64,000 nucleotides of DNA from Schistosoma mansoni (GCF_000237925.1 NC_031502.1:4112458-4176457), one strand, 5' to 3'; counted from the stretch's first letter, positions 1-37,220 are shown. Program-made: numbers and translations. The notes: generated from the letters alone by a model not told the origin.

Positions 1-1776
1 GATGTTTGAACGAGCGCCTTCAGAAAGAGTGGATCCAGCAAAACCAATAGGGTTAGTATCAAAATCGAAGACTAACCGGACTATTCATTCCGAGGATTTT
101 TTTACTGCTACAGCCTGACCTCTCCCTAATGGGGTGGGGATGACCCCAAGATATAACCAACCAGAAGTTCAAACCCGACGAGAGAGCCATCAGCGAACAT
201 TGTACTGATAGTTTGTTATGCCCGACAGCGTCTGGTCATTTTTTCTTCTCTGAGAAGGCGTGGGTGCAGGACGATTGTACTCCAAAACCAAGAAGCAGTT
301 CGTCGAAGTTAAATGGTTGGTGCTGGCTTGTCACAAAGATGTACGTACGCTCCTCTATTTTGACGTGACCTTGTTGATATCTTATCAATAGCCGGAAATA
401 TTCACATTTTCACTGCCATATTACAGCATATGGACGCCTCCAGACAACCAAAATAACAAATTTGATCTTATTCATATCAAGGTTGAATCGCTGCGCGGTA
501 GGCCTAGTTGTCTCTACGAGTTGTTTTCTTCCTGATTGCTTCGATGGCAGCACATACACATTAACTTCCTTGCAAACACAAGACTTGTGAACAAGTCACT
601 ATTCCACACGACGTTGCTTACTAGGACGGTCAAAGGTAAATTGCAATTGTAAGTGTCTCTCAGGTTCTGTTCTTGTGTAGCACATATTCGCTTATCTTAA
701 TTGTTCTTCTCCTCCTAAAATTTTGTCTTACTTCCTCCTCAAAGTTTCTCACATTTTACTGTACATCCTATCGAGTAGGATTTACAGTAAGAGCACTACC
801 ATTAGTGATTACACTAGAACTTACTAGATAATGAACAGAGGTAGGGGTCTAAATTCGGAGGTTAGTAGCATGTCGAAAATCTCAGTTCATAGAAAAACGA
901 CTATAAGAATGCTCGGAGCGATATTGAAAAAGGATCTCAGAGTAGTGTGTACGATAATAACCACTTAATACGGAAACCTTAACTAAATCTCCAACTAGGT
1001 AGTCAAGATCACACTTCTGACCAGGTCACTTTTCTTAGAAAGATTAGTAAGCAAAAAAGAGTAAAAAACGTCCTAAACTCCATGTATTAGAGACTATTAC
1101 TGAGGAGAAACAGCACAACAACAATACTTGTGTCTCACTCTCGCCGCCTTTGAATGTACTTTCTGTAGTGCCTAAGTTCACTATTGTTGTGATACAGCAG
1201 TATCTAGACAGTACTATGGATTTATGTTAAATCGCATGTTCCCGTCGTCCTGGTACTTATCCCCCTGTTTGGAAAAAATACACCAACAGAACTAACCAAA
1301 GAGAGGCATCAGATCCCCTCAGCAATTACAGAATCCCTCCTCACCAGCATACCAAATTCGTTCAATAAAGGCTCGGCTAAACTCTAAACTGCGGTGGCCG
1401 CGATCTGAGCTTGTTCACCAGTGAGATTCCTGACTGTCGCTAATACTCAGGTATCTGTTAACGGTGGGTGGGCGTTCAGAAGAGAGATGGCGACGGCATA
1501 GCTCCCAAAGTGCTAAAAATTAGAGATAAAGATTTTATTTAATGTTCCAATGTAAAACAGTAGCTGTTTAGAGAGTAAGGAAGTCTTTGTCAAAGAATGA
1601 TGATATTATCTCAGCCGAGTTATACTGCTTGCATAAGGACCAAAAAGTAGCAAAAGGTAAACCCTTTCCGTTAAGAGTAAATTTGAATTCAACATATCTC
1701 ACAGAAAAAACTTTATTGACACCCTAGAAACCACCGGTTTCAGAGTTAAACATGGAGATCCATGTGCTGTGAGAGA
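1..1776. other. Unassigned repeat-like DNA
   Basis: No reading frame of useful length and no family I recognise. The texture (short decayed stretches without coding periodicity) suits old transposon debris. Confidence 0.4.
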
Positions 1777-2335
1777 TAATGATAATGTATTTCTTCCAGG
1801 GCAGGTACATGCGATTTTTACAGACATTATCTACAAATTACAACACTAGTTTGCTTACAGTATGCTTCCTAAGTGGGGTCCTAAATGGATGAGATCAACA
1901 GAAGTAAATAGCAGTACATTCGCACAGATGTCTTGGAGCGTTAATCATGAGGTTTATGCTTTAGCATTACACTGAGCACAGTCTTTAAAATATCTTACAA
2001 GGTGGCATGGCGTCCACGTTACACACCAGACCCAAGCTTGGCATAATTGTGTTAGAATTCTGTCTATGCCAAGTATTTATGAAATACAACTTTTTAAGTT
2101 CACAGCTGTTATACAGTAGATTTGTGGAGCGCTCGGTGTGAACTATGAACTTGAGAAAACGCGTATATCAATTTTATTCCAGGCGTCAGAAGCCCCATAG
2201 CTATTCCCTAAGAGCGAGATTCTGGAAAAAAGAGAAGCGAAGGAGCGGTAAGGCACTTGAATATGAGCCCTAAGCAATTCTTAACATTTTGTAATAGAAC
2301 AGACAGAAGTAGTAGATTGAACACATTCTACCTCT
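1777..2335 (-). mobile_element. LINE 3' end fragment
   Basis: This stretch aligns by eye, in the same orientation, with 63460-64000: both start near a tATTTCTtC/tgC(A)G motif followed by (a)GCAGGTACA, and share blocks such as TATTTATG, TTGTGGAGCGC and AGCGAGATTCTG/AGCAAGATTCTG. Read on the minus strand, both give a degraded C-terminal LINE tail containing NLALR and RST.LLYN. It is probably the 3' end of the same CR1/jockey-type family as the fragment at 3790-4421, but sequence between 2336 and 3700 separates them. It has decayed more than the copy at the right edge of the window. Confidence 0.5.
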
Positions 2336-2969
2336 TGTTGCTAGAGTGAAATATATTTGGGGCCTCCAGATGAGATAATGCAGCAATAAAGAATAATGAG
2401 TTGTGATATTGAACAAGGTGGAATAGGTTCAACTGGTTGAAGGGAAGTCGCAGTTAGAATAAGGAAGGTTGTTTATCAGAGAGGAAAGCGCATCGACATA
2501 GTACAGCGTTAAATAAACTTATTATCGAAACCTTTGTTGTCGGATTTTGTTTAGTTTTTTGCCATATGATTTCAGCCACACAGTATTAGTGTCAAACTCC
2601 GAGTGAGCATGTTTTAGGTTTTCTTAGAAGAATAGCTAATCCAGCATAAAGTTGGAAACGTGAGTCTGAATGGTGAGCGTAGGAGAACAACCCCAACATC
2701 ACTGGTCGACTGACTCATTCTCAATCATAAAGAGCCCGATACAAACAAGATATTCTACCCCACAAACATGAGGGATTAAAGTCATCGATCTCACTATCAA
2801 TGCTTTCTGGTCAGCGAATCCGCCCTCCCTCATTTTGTTATGTAAGGCTCATGGAAGTTTATTTCGGGATAAATATTATACCTTACGCGATGCTCTGTGT
2901 TCTGATGTGTGGGCGAGAATGACAATGATTGGTTGTTTTACTGAGTCAGACATTAGATAGGATGACAGG

Positions 2970-3215
2970 TGTTATATGTGTCATATATATTCCCTCATCC
3001 TTATTATGTATTGACTGTTATTGATTGACTGTTCCTTGTGTCAGATTTTGGTGTGGAAATATATTGAAGTTATAGTCAGGCTAATCTCGTGTTCTTGATC
3101 TGAGTTGTGTTGAAGTCCTGTAGAATAGACACTGGGTAAGAATCTAGTGTAGATATTCGTCTAAGGTAAATTAACGTCCCACATACGTGTAAAAAGTGAA
3201 AGGACTGTTATAACA
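2970..3215 (+). mobile_element. Possible solo LTR
   Basis: A 246-bp segment opens TGTTATATGTG and closes CTGTTATAACA, so it has TG...CA ends with short inverted termini, and it has the T-rich texture of schistosome LTRs. No second copy or internal region lies in the window, and I see no convincing target-site duplication. It remains a candidate only. Confidence 0.25.
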
Positions 3216-3789
3216 AGAAATCCTAGAGTTATAACATGTATGCTACAGTTTATAACAGTTTCACATACTGTTGCAGAACACTATTTCTATAAATACCAAT
3301 TGACAAGCTTATCAGGCAGTTACAAATTATGAACTGTGGGTAAGGCATCGATGTAATGCTTTAAATGACTATAGTATAAAGTATACGTTGCCAATCAGAG
3401 TATAGACACTAAGGAGGGTACAATGTAGGATGTTTGATGAGTGCAGAAAACTGATGAAAAACAAAGACGAAGGAACTCACATTACCATGGTGTTGATGTT
3501 GTTTTGTGCCAACCTAACCAGTCCATGCGATACATGCTCCATAGATGCAAGACCACTGGCAGTAGGCGGTCAATTTTACGGTTCTCTTGACAACGTTTTA
3601 GGGTAGTATTGAGCGTCTCTTAGCGACTGACTATAGTTGAGCAGCATCGGCAGATTCAGTGAGTTACCTGTTTCCTTGAAGTAAAAAATGAAGGAGGGAA
3701 AAACATCTCATGTAACGGCAAAGAAGAAAAGAGGAACTAAACTTAGAGTTTGATATGGTCTACGCATGAAGAGGGCCTATAATGTCTGA

Positions 3790-4421
3790 GTGGGACGCAG
3801 ACGTGTTCGATCGTGCTAGATCAGTGCAAGAGAGGGCTTCATCAAGAAGTCTTACAAACGTATGTAATCCATCCGTCATACGTATTTCAGAAGGAAGACT
3901 GTTCCACATTAATGCATACTTCATGAGGAAAAGTTTCTGTGTTAATGCGCTATTTTGTGCTATCCTAATCGGTTGATGTGGACATGAGATACAGTCCAGG
4001 TTTCGTGATATGTACCTGCCTCTAGGAATGATGTGGATATATTGAGTAATAGTGTTCTTATGTCCGGTTCAGCCATTTTGTAAAGAATCGAGGGGATGTC
4101 AACAGTATCAGAACTCGCATTCGGCTTAAGAGTTTTGATAACGGTGTGTAGACTACTAAGATCAAAGTTAGTGATACTAAGATAATTTTTGCTGGTGCAC
4201 GTGNNNNNNNNNNNNNNNNNNNNNNNNNNNNNNNNNNNNNNNNNNNNNNNNNNNNNNNNNNNNNNNNNNNNNNNNNNNNNNNNNNNNNNNNNNNNNNNNN
4301 NNNNNNNNNNNNNNNNNNNNNNNNNNNNNNNNNNNNNNNNNNNNNNNNNNNNNNNNNNNNNNNNNNNNNNNNNNNNNNNNNNNNNNNNNNNNNNNNNNNN
4401 NNNCTCTTCATATACATACAA
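3790..4421 (-). mobile_element. LINE reverse transcriptase fragment, internally deleted
   Basis: Minus-strand translation between 3970 and 4190 gives the N-terminal part of a CR1/jockey-type LINE reverse transcriptase, with IKTLKPNASSDTVDIPSILY and LLLNISTSFLEAGTYHETW. Directly downstream (3960 to 3790) it runs into the C-terminal tail of the same kind of protein, with KLFLMKYALMWNSLPSEIRM. The palm motifs (FLDF, YADD) that should lie between are absent, so this is a dead, internally deleted copy. The 5' side runs into the gap at 4204-4403. Confidence 0.65.
4204..4403. other. Assembly gap (200 N)
   Basis: Exactly 200 N inside a LINE fragment. The same length at all four gaps suggests a placeholder, not a measured distance. 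Confidence 0.99.
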
Positions 4422-4897
4422 GAAGCCTTTTATCCATAAAATAAACCAAGATATGTTTCAGAAATGGAAAACAACGGAAGCTCCACAACGCGAAGTAAGG
4501 ACACAGAAGATGGATACAAACGAAAATTTATTGTTCCTCCAAAAATATCCCATATAACCAAAATATTTACTCATTTATACGTTGATTTGCACACCTACTC
4601 GATATTTAACTATGAAATATCACATGCATGAAAAATGCACAGAATTATTACGAAAACACATACTGCGTGAGATGCTGAACAGAGTTCAAATTATTTGAAT
4701 ATAAGAAATATCATACTGAATAGACACCACAATGAAAATAAAATCAATGTTATGACGAAAAAAAACATTACTCTTTAAATAAAACGAGGACCCTTTTCAA
4801 GCAGTCATCACAGTGGATAAAAACAGGAATGTATTGAACAACAATCACACTGGATGAAAAAATCATGTGACTTTGTTTTTCTATTCCAAAAGCTAAC
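4404..4897. other. AT-rich DNA, nothing recognised
   Basis: AT-rich sequence without a supported gene or repeat. It sits just outside the left arm of the inverted repeat; the matching flank of the right arm is displaced by a LINE. Confidence 0.4.
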
Positions 4898-5791
4898 TAA
4901 AAGCTTTTCTTTCTTCCCACTCTTGTTATCCCATTTTGACAGTCATGTGGATGTGTTGTTTTGGCAAATAAGATGCAGTACAAGCAAGTGTTTACTTATG
5001 GCTTTTCATTACAATTTTCTACAAAATCTTTCACCGACTTTGCAACGGTTTCGATTCGCTTAATTAGCTTGAAGAAACTAACAACAATGTTATGTCTAGG
5101 ATCAGATGTCTGTATTTTCTAATATGATTCACCTAGAATATACCCCCCATCTGCATGCGTCTGTATCAAACTGGAACTATTAGGTATCATCCTAATTCGA
5201 TCAAAGGTTTGGTGATCTGTTCAAGTACATTTTCTTATGACATTTCTAACGATGCTAAATCACAAAGTACGTTTTAGATAAGTATGTGTATGTGCTTGGT
5301 ATGTATGTGTCTATCTATCTTCTTGCATTGTAAACATTACTTATATAATTTGAGTTAGGCCTAACTTTTAGTGCGTATTCAACTGAAACGTTTTATCTAT
5401 ACCTATATCCTTTGTCTACTGTTTATATTCATGTTTGAAATCTACGTATACGAAACGATACTACTACTGCATTTTTTTCCCATTGTCAAAAGATTGTATA
5501 CTTGGTTAATTAGAATCTATATTTTATTAGCATTATACATAAACGGAATCAAGCAGCAGCTATGAGTTCATCAATGTTTATCCTCAAGAACATCTCCACA
5601 ACTAGAATAGTACAAGCTGTTCCAATAGTTGATTTCAACATTTAAATGAGTTATTTGGAGCAGATTTAAATATTATAGGTAGTTAACATTGGACAATTGA
5701 ACCATAATGAAAACATGAAAGCAACGGAATATAATATATTCGAATGTAAATTAGGTATGTAGGAATAAGTTTATATTCAGTCCAACTATGA

Positions 5792-29081
<23,290 letters not shown>

Positions 29082-30026
29082 CTGAAAAGAGAAATTAGGT
29101 ACAGAAGGTTATTAACTATTTGTACTAAGTTGACTATTGGTTGATTCGTACCAAGCTGGTTCATCCACAGAACAAAACCTCAAATGGATTAATTTAACAA
29201 TAAGGCTAGACTATTGCTCGTATGTAAAAAACACAACCACGTTAATATATTTACAAGTTATTTATCAAACAATGCCTATAGAGTTGGATGACTTATTGTC
29301 ATACAAAAGGAATAAATACCCCCGATGAAATGACTTTAAATTATTCACTTGTTCACCAGGCGACACAAACTTACCAAATGTTTCATCGACAATCATTTGC
29401 TGAGTTATTAAAAATTTTAATGCAGACAGTCAGCCAAAACAAAATTATAACTTTTATTCTCCTACTAACAATTCAATGAACAAATAATGAACAGCATTGC
29501 CATAAACAATTATGAATAAAATATTTTAGTTCTGACTCGCAAAGCAAACTTTAAACAGTCTTGTTTTCAAAAATTTTGTTGAGGTAATGTTCAACTCAGT
29601 GAGATGATCAGAGGCTATTCTAAATTCATATTAATGTCCCCCAAGCAAAAATAGTAACTCAGACAAGATTCAGATAAGTGAAATCAAAATTATGGCTCAC
29701 TTTTAGCCTCCAACAGAAGCTTTGTATTGTCTGGATACGCTGACATGATTTTGGCATTTAACTTCATCAGTTAATAAGTTCAAAATTTATCCCCCTCAAT
29801 AAAAGATATCATTTTGCGTTTGGATTGTTGCACCGTAAGACTACCATCCAACGATTACCACTATTATTGACACATTTAAAATTTGTGGTACTTATTCTAT
29901 GGCGAATCAGCTTACCACCAAATTCACATAGAACTCATCATTTTACCGAAGATCTTTTGAAAATACTTATGCGGTTGAGTTAAGTTGAACGCATATGCTG
30001 AATATATGTGGGGATTTTGACACTCT
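29082..30026. other. Upstream of visible SGK3 exons
   Basis: The first SGK3 exon(s), encoding the start of the PX domain, should lie here or further right. I could not identify them: the expected piece is only about 25-30 codons and not conserved enough to read by eye. Confidence 0.4.
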
Positions 30027-30549
30027 ACCCACCGAGTGCTCTGGTACGGTCGAGGGTGGGAAGAGTCCGTTCTCTCTCTCTCAAAGTCCTATCACGTGGC
30101 CACGCGTGTACATCCACTGCCACAGAAGTCCTACTCATTACCTTCTCGCAGCGGTGTTGTTTAAGAAATTGAGGGGATGAAAAGCGAATGTCTGACGCTT
30201 TAACCGATTGAATGGACATAAATTTTCCACCCAGAGGAGTTGTAAAACCCTGATTTCAAACCAATGGTGCACATGGGCTCCAAGATCCAGAAGGAACAGC
30301 AGGTGTATGAACCAATTGTTGGTCACCGGCTACCATGGAACTGCATCTCCTGACGTTCCTCTACTGCCTTGTGGATCAGACCTTTAGGTCGAAGGCTCCA
30401 GATGTGGCCCCCTAAGAAAACCATCGGCTTATGTCTGGGCACCCGGGCAGTGCCACAGCCCACACACGAATCAAGTGACCTTGTGCGGCACATATGTATT
30501 TGGTGCCTCTTTGCTCCAATATTTATGTGCTCAATAATAAATATACAAT
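30027..30549 (+). mobile_element. 523-bp retroposon, copy 2
   Basis: Collinear with 14267-14789 throughout: TACGGTCGAGGGTGGGAAGA, GGCCACGCG, GACGCTTTAACCG, GTTGGTCACCGGCTACCATG, CCTTGTGGATCAGACCTTTA, ending CCAATATTTATGTG plus an A/T-rich tail. It is flanked by ACTCT (30022-30026 and 30550-30554). Its length is again 523 bp. By eye the two copies are about 80% identical, so both are old and arose from separate insertions. Confidence 0.75.
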
Positions 30550-30554
30550 ACTCT

Positions 30555-33500
30555 GCCGTTCAGAAGTATGGTTAATCACATTAATACGTATTTTTTAGGG
30601 TAAAAAATGAACGTTTTCTAAATACTTAAACGCGTTTTGGTGCTTCAAACCTTTAAATCTGCAACATAGTGTTTAATAACTTCTTCTTTTACTCGGTGAT
30701 GCAGTATGTTACTGAAACTGCATGGATATGGTCAGATTTACAACACATAACTACCAACTTTTGTAAATTATCAGCTCTTAGAATCGTTACCTTGCCATAT
30801 ATTTCATTTTATAATCACTAAAGCCCTTAATTTGTTTTATGTTATGCTGATTCCCTGTGAGTGCTGAAGAACATATATGGAATCAAAAATTTAGTTTCTC
30901 TTATGTCATCTTTCTGGTCGTCCTGTGTAGGATACACTACAGTTACACATCTGTGCAAAAGCTACACCAAAAAGTACCGTAATAATCCCCGCACTGCGTA
31001 ATGGTACACTAGCTTACATTTGTTTTATGCTAGAATGGTTGGTTCGAGACTCCCAAGTTATAGATTATACCTGTTTACCTTCCAATTCTAACGCAATAAG
31101 GTCAGTTTTGTAATAGACTGGTAGAAAAACTTACTGAGATATCACAATAAAATGGGCAATTAAAAGTCGTTACACTTCCCCACGATATCAATAGAAACTG
31201 CAAATAAGTGTATAGGCATAAAAAATAAGGAGTGATTACAACATTAGCAGATACGTAACTAGCATATATCGATCAGACGTCCGATACCATATAAAACCCA
31301 ATATAATGAGGAATGGATCAGTACGAAAGGTTTCAATAAAAGAGAAGACCAAAACAAAAAATTATCTCATCATCGTTAATATTTTCAACGAAATCGGTAT
31401 TGATACTGAGGATACCACGGATATTCTAGTTTTGCAACTAGCAACCAGTAGTATCTTCTATAATCGTTCGTTCTCAGTCGAATAGAAACCAGAAGTCAGA
31501 CGAGGAGAGGTAGGAAAGATATATTTGATTCGTTACCAATATATCGAGGAACCTTTACTATAAGCTGGCTAATGAACGTAGGAGCTGTGTCCCACGCCGT
31601 GTTGCAACGTGATCTGGTACGGATGCATGACCGAAAGCCTTCAGCTAAACAAGTCCACTTAAACAACGTGGTCAGCATCCAATGTCGAACACTTAATGAG
31701 CTATTGATTTTGGGGAATTATTTACAGCTACAATACAAAACACAGTTTGGATAGCAAAATTGTTTCAAAGTAACATTAAAATTATCGTGTGGGAAATAGT
31801 GAAATGATGCACATAGTTTTAGGTAAGGAGAAATTATGTATAATTGTGTTTCTCCATAAATAACTCAGTCCATAGATTCGAGTTTTTCCTATTTCTTCAA
31901 ACAATGCAATTGTCTTGACTAATGGAGTACATTTCGAAAATATCCGCATATTTTTATTTCGTCAGCCAGTAATACTAGTAAACCTTCAACAACTAGGGTA
32001 ACCATACAAGTCCATTAGTTACTTTGGTATATTTTATTGGCTGAAGTAAGAATAACTAAGCGAAATAATAGGCGGTATTTTGTCAGGAAATAGTGTTTGT
32101 TCACAAGACCACTCCTGGTTTAAAACCTGTTCAGAATACATAGCTTCCTAGAAAAAACCGTCTGAAGCCCAGAATCTGATTGTTACAAGCTTCTGGAGAT
32201 GTAACTACAGATCTGTTGTGAGAAGATACTCAAAATATATTCATGATTAGTTTACTCATTCACCCTTTATCCGTGTCTCTCTCAGTTACTTAAATAGTTT
32301 GTCGTTCTTTCTGAACCCCTCCGTAAATTAATTAAACTCACTGTAATCAATCATAAGTGTCTGATTGAACTCAGTCGCTTGCACTTTATAATCTTCATAA
32401 CATATCACATTGTTTTAGTTATGTTCAATATTTTAAACAGCTCGTATACCCAACAGGCGTTAAACTTACTGTGTTTCGTTTTCCATGAATAAATGTAGTG
32501 TGGTCGGAAATCCCAACAACAGAAACTGACATGATAACCAAAATGTGCGGTGTTTTCACCACCTTGAAGGTCAACAACATCCGATGGCTGCTATAAACTA
32601 GCAGATTTTTGCCACTTGAGTCCTCATTTGGTGGAGTGCTTCTAAAATACGAAATAGAGTACCTCAAACGCAACTTTATTGTTAAGCAGTTTGAAAACTA
32701 CGAATAAGTCCTCTTCTTTGTTTTATAATAAGAATAGACTTATTCAGTCAATCTCTTGTCAAGTGAAATCTCTGGGACCTTAAGAACCAAATTATACCTG
32801 GTTATTAGAAAGCCTATGCAGTTTTCGTGTAGGATAATAATTGTTTTGTAGATACCTAATCTTGGAATCTTAAATTTCATCTAATATGTTGGAGTGAATC
32901 TACCGTGTTCTCCGTCTTTATCCCCGATCCATTGACTATTGTAGTGCGTGCTAGTTAGTTTCAGTTTGAAAAGGACAAGAGGCTTAATGGCCTGTGTTAG
33001 TCCTGTCAATGATCTTGGAATTAACTGGTTTGTATATTACATCCCATACCACTATTTTGTAACATCTCATCTTTCCAAAAGCCCTTAGTCTGTCTTTAAA
33101 ATGTAGCTACCTGGTAGTATGCAATACTCTTCTTATGATCGAATAAATACTATCATTTAAGACGTGAATATTATAAGAATAATGGGCATGAAGGCTTTAC
33201 GGACCATTCAAGTGGTTCTGAAACCCTGTGGGGGTAAATAAATTTCCAAAATCAATAGTTCTGCAACTCTTTGATATTTGATGCTGAACTCGTTAGTTTT
33301 AACGGACTCACCTAGCTGAAGACGCCCAGTCATGCATCCCCACCAGATCACGATTGGGTAAGCCGTGATACGTATCCCGTGCAACTACTAGCCAGCTTAG
33401 ATCAAAAGCTCCTCAACATGTCAACCACTTTCTATGTATTGCTTCGAATTTATTCATCCCTGACTTCTGATTTGACTGGGTCGGTAACCTCCGACTATAC

Positions 33501-36500
33501 ACGTGTTGTAGGCAAAACTATTGTCAAACTCTGAATATCTGTGGCATCTTTAACCTCAATAAGTCTTCACTTGGAAATGTTCAATGGTTGTCTATTTTCG
33601 AATGACAGTGGTCATGTGTATCTAGGATACAAATGAAGGGACATCATTCGCCCTCAGTTTATTGCTTTCTTTTTGTCCAATATGCATCATAATGCATATG
33701 GAAGCATCTCCCTAAAGTAGAGGAATGTTAGACTATTCTGCGACATCGCTCTGTCAGCTTAATAACACGATTTTTGACGAATCGTTCGTCAAACTACAGA
33801 TGCCCTTGTTCCATAAGATATGTCACTAAACGTTAAATGATTGAGGACGAAACGACGGGGATGGGAGATTATAGGTATCAACCAATCAGCGATTGAGCTA
33901 GTACTAATTTACAGCTTCTTTTCTTTTTATTTGTTCTGTTAAATATATACAATATGTTACATGATAACCTGACTGCCAGGTTACAGTAGAGTACGTTAAG
34001 AGAAATTTACACCATATAAATCTAATGTGAACTTACGTACGTCGAGAAATCACACCATCCGCATTCAACCCTGATAGATGGAGACTATTATTAGACAGAA
34101 TAAATAATAGATTGTAACGATAATGGTACATCTGCTAGGATTTTCTTAGCCGACTTGCATCCACCTTAGGTCTCTGATATGTTCAAATACACATCTAAAG
34201 GATCTGTGATGAAAAAGAACGAGTCCCTTTAGTGACCTAAGATGGAGTTTACTTGATACTATTGGTTTCTTTATTTCAAATCTACTCAGTATTCCAGGTA
34301 CGTAGAATTCTTATTCGATAACAATATCTAGAGTACGGTTAATAGTATGCAACTGTTACTTTATGGAAAATGTTTTTATATTTTCCAAAATAGTCCCAAA
34401 TTACCCCAGCTTTTACGGAGATGTCTTTCACCAGTGACGACTTGAGTCCATCCTCTCACAAGAACGGGACACCACACCTCTTTTTCCTCTGATTTAAACA
34501 CAAAAACAAGCGTTTGGCGCAGTCAGTCCACGAATACATCTTGCTTCATGCCCAGTTCTGGAATAAATTACAAATGTTTTCAGTTCTCTTGATACTGAGA
34601 TTTACTTCCATCGGTACCAGATTAGGCGTTTCATATCTAATACTTTTATGATAGAGGTTATAAACCACTCAATGTCTTCACGTTAACACTAAGATGTTAG
34701 GGGACAGTATCATATAATAGGTGGTGTTCAGTGATGTTAGTCAAATCAGTCAACTACGACAGTTCCGGAATATTTGGCAGTTATCACAGATTCATATCCA
34801 TCAAATGCGAGTGAGTGAGCTTATAACTGGGCAACATATTTATTGTGACTGGCTACCGAGACGCCACTGAATATTTATATGGCTGACCATATTCAGCTAG
34901 TAGTAAGAGGAGTAGAAGGACGGAGTAAAGATGATGCGTGCAAGCGGAATAGAAACAAATGGAAGATAGTTACAATTATGTAGGTGATAAACACAGAAAA
35001 TACGATAAGTGGAGATGTGTGGTGTTTGTATGAACTAATGATTGTTTTGTACTTCATTCCTGGTTGGTTTCGAATTTCAAATACAGTGCGTTCGTTTGTG
35101 CTCATCTAGTTCTATTCGGCTTAAATCGCACCATTTCGGGAATTTCTATATAATACAATGATTCGAATACTTCTAATTATCATAAGATGTCTCATGGAGT
35201 GAAGGGTAATCATTTTAGTAGGAGAAATATGGTTTTCCCTTATATATTTGCAAAAATGTAGTATATCGGCAAGCTTTAGTGAGTTTTAAAATAACCCCAA
35301 TTAGTATTAGCCTATTGTTACCTATCAGAAAATAGTTGTGGTAAACGAATATTTTATGGCAAAAGCAATGATAATGTAAAGGAACACAGATTTTAAAGGA
35401 CTACTGTGTCAAATAAAGTTTCCCCATGATAAATGAAAACAGCATGATTAAATGTAATATTAACAACTATTAATTTATAGATCTGTCTAATGCCTACCCC
35501 AAGAAACACGAATGGACTAGTACTAGAGTCAGAAATAAAACAGCGTGTAAAATTGAAGATATTGTATTGTAACTCCAGTTGATAACTCAGTAATCTAAAA
35601 AAATAAGTATTATCCATAATTTGATTTTAAAAAATAACAGTATGCTAATGCGTTATCATGAATACATAACAGACGTCTTCTTGAGCCGGTACAAAGACTC
35701 AAGTAGTTTTCTAGGAGTCCTTAAACTGTCCCCGGTTAATGTTTCGCTGTTGAGACAGACACTGTAAATTTATGTTATATACAATCTGCATAAAAAGGAT
35801 TGAGAATCCGATATCCCTAACACCATAATTCTTACTATATGACGACAAAAAGAATTCCCCTTCATTATTTTAGACGTTTTATGTACTATACATCAAGTTA
35901 TGTTATGTGACTTAAGATAAGTCATAGCAAGAGTAACAATATTTTCAAAATACGATAAATTCATTACTTCCTCTTATAATAACTAAAGCTAATTAGTCTA
36001 TATACTTCAAAAGGACTACCATAATTTTCAGTTTGAAAAACAGACTGTAAACCAGTAAGGAATATGACCAAGGTCTCGTTTGTGTATGCATTTTAAGACT
36101 CTATTAACATGATATTATTGACAATAAATGATGAATCAGTTGATGTTTGTTCTAAGGTTTCCGAGTTATACTTCCAAAAGTTTTAGAATATATTGGCGTT
36201 TAAAGAATTTGATCCAAGTACGATTGGTATTGACTGAATAACAGATACTCCGACTTTCAGAGTGATGGAGTCAATACATATACAAAAACAAAATAAACTC
36301 TGCTAGATACTTACTAAAAATAATCTGAATAGCCAAAAGATTAAACGAAGTTGAAAAAACCGGACCAAAGTCGTTGATCATATACCAATGTCTAGTTATT
36401 ACGACTGATCAAAAACGCACATTGGGCGTAAACGTAGTTTATTTTGCCAAAACAGGCTCTTACACAGTATAGCTTATATTTTCATGGTTTTCCTAGTCAG

Positions 36501-36940
36501 AAAATAGTATTATGTAAATAAATCGAACAACAGATCGAGTCATCAGCAAACTACCTGTATTGGTAGCCAATAAGGTCGTGTCACACTTAATATTTCTATT
36601 GCTTGAAGATAATTCAAATATTAAAAAAAGTTTAATTATGATTATACAGTTACATGGATAGTAGTATGAATACAAGTACATGTTTATTTGATTCATCTTA
36701 GTTTTGTCAGAATTTCTAATAAAATGCTGACATTTTTTCCATTGATAAGGATGATAATGATGATTGACAGTGCTTAATTACCAATCAACCAATCAGTCAC
36801 CAGCTTCATCAAGTCCCTTTGAAAAAAATAAAACATAATAAAATCAATAATTGTTGAATTTCCTTCACAAATGTATTGATATAAATAAAATACAGAAAAT
36901 AGTTGTAACAGAATAATGCAAATTCATCTTTATTTCATGG
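30555..36940. other. Intergenic or upstream SGK3 intron DNA, unassigned
   Basis: About 6.4 kb without a supported gene. Short open stretches (for example on the minus strand near 35105-34893, starting MSTNERTVFEIRNQPGMKYK and running into a hydrophobic stretch) show no recognisable domain or splice context. Scattered decayed repeats are likely, but I cannot name them. Confidence 0.4.
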
Positions 36941-36959
36941 TTTGCACTAGGTTTTCCAA

Positions 36960-37038
36960 CTGTATTCATATTCAAAGATAACATTGTATTAAATGACAAA
37001 CATTGGTGAGTGAATAAATTGAAATGACAATAATTATC

Positions 37039-37110
<72 letters not shown>

Positions 37111-37220
37111 AGAACTTGGAACTCGATTAAAATGGATTGTTTAATAACTACAGATTTGAAGAGTTTCCATAAGCTTGGGAACCAAATGAAGGAAAATTAT
37201 ACATCAGGAAATTATGTGTA
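36960..37220 (-). mobile_element. PLE 3' UTR fragment
   Basis: GTGAGTGAATAAATTGAAAT, a TA tract, then GATTTGAAGAGTTTCCATAA follow the same order as the 3' UTR in the palindrome (AGTGAATGAAAAGAATTGGA, TA tract, GATTTGAAGAGTTCACATAA, plus-strand reading of the left arm). This is a third, more diverged copy of the same PLE 3' end. No coding part remains. Confidence 0.55.
37044..37108. repeat. (TA)n microsatellite
   Basis: About 32 TA dinucleotides inside the PLE 3' UTR fragment, expanded compared with the palindrome copies (about 11-13 units). Confidence 0.95.

Noticed and set aside
5371-5565. 64-codon hydrophobic frame, conserved identically at 62790-62984
   Set aside because: The conservation comes from the two arms being nearly identical DNA, not from selection. 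It lies downstream of the SGK3 stop and has no domain.
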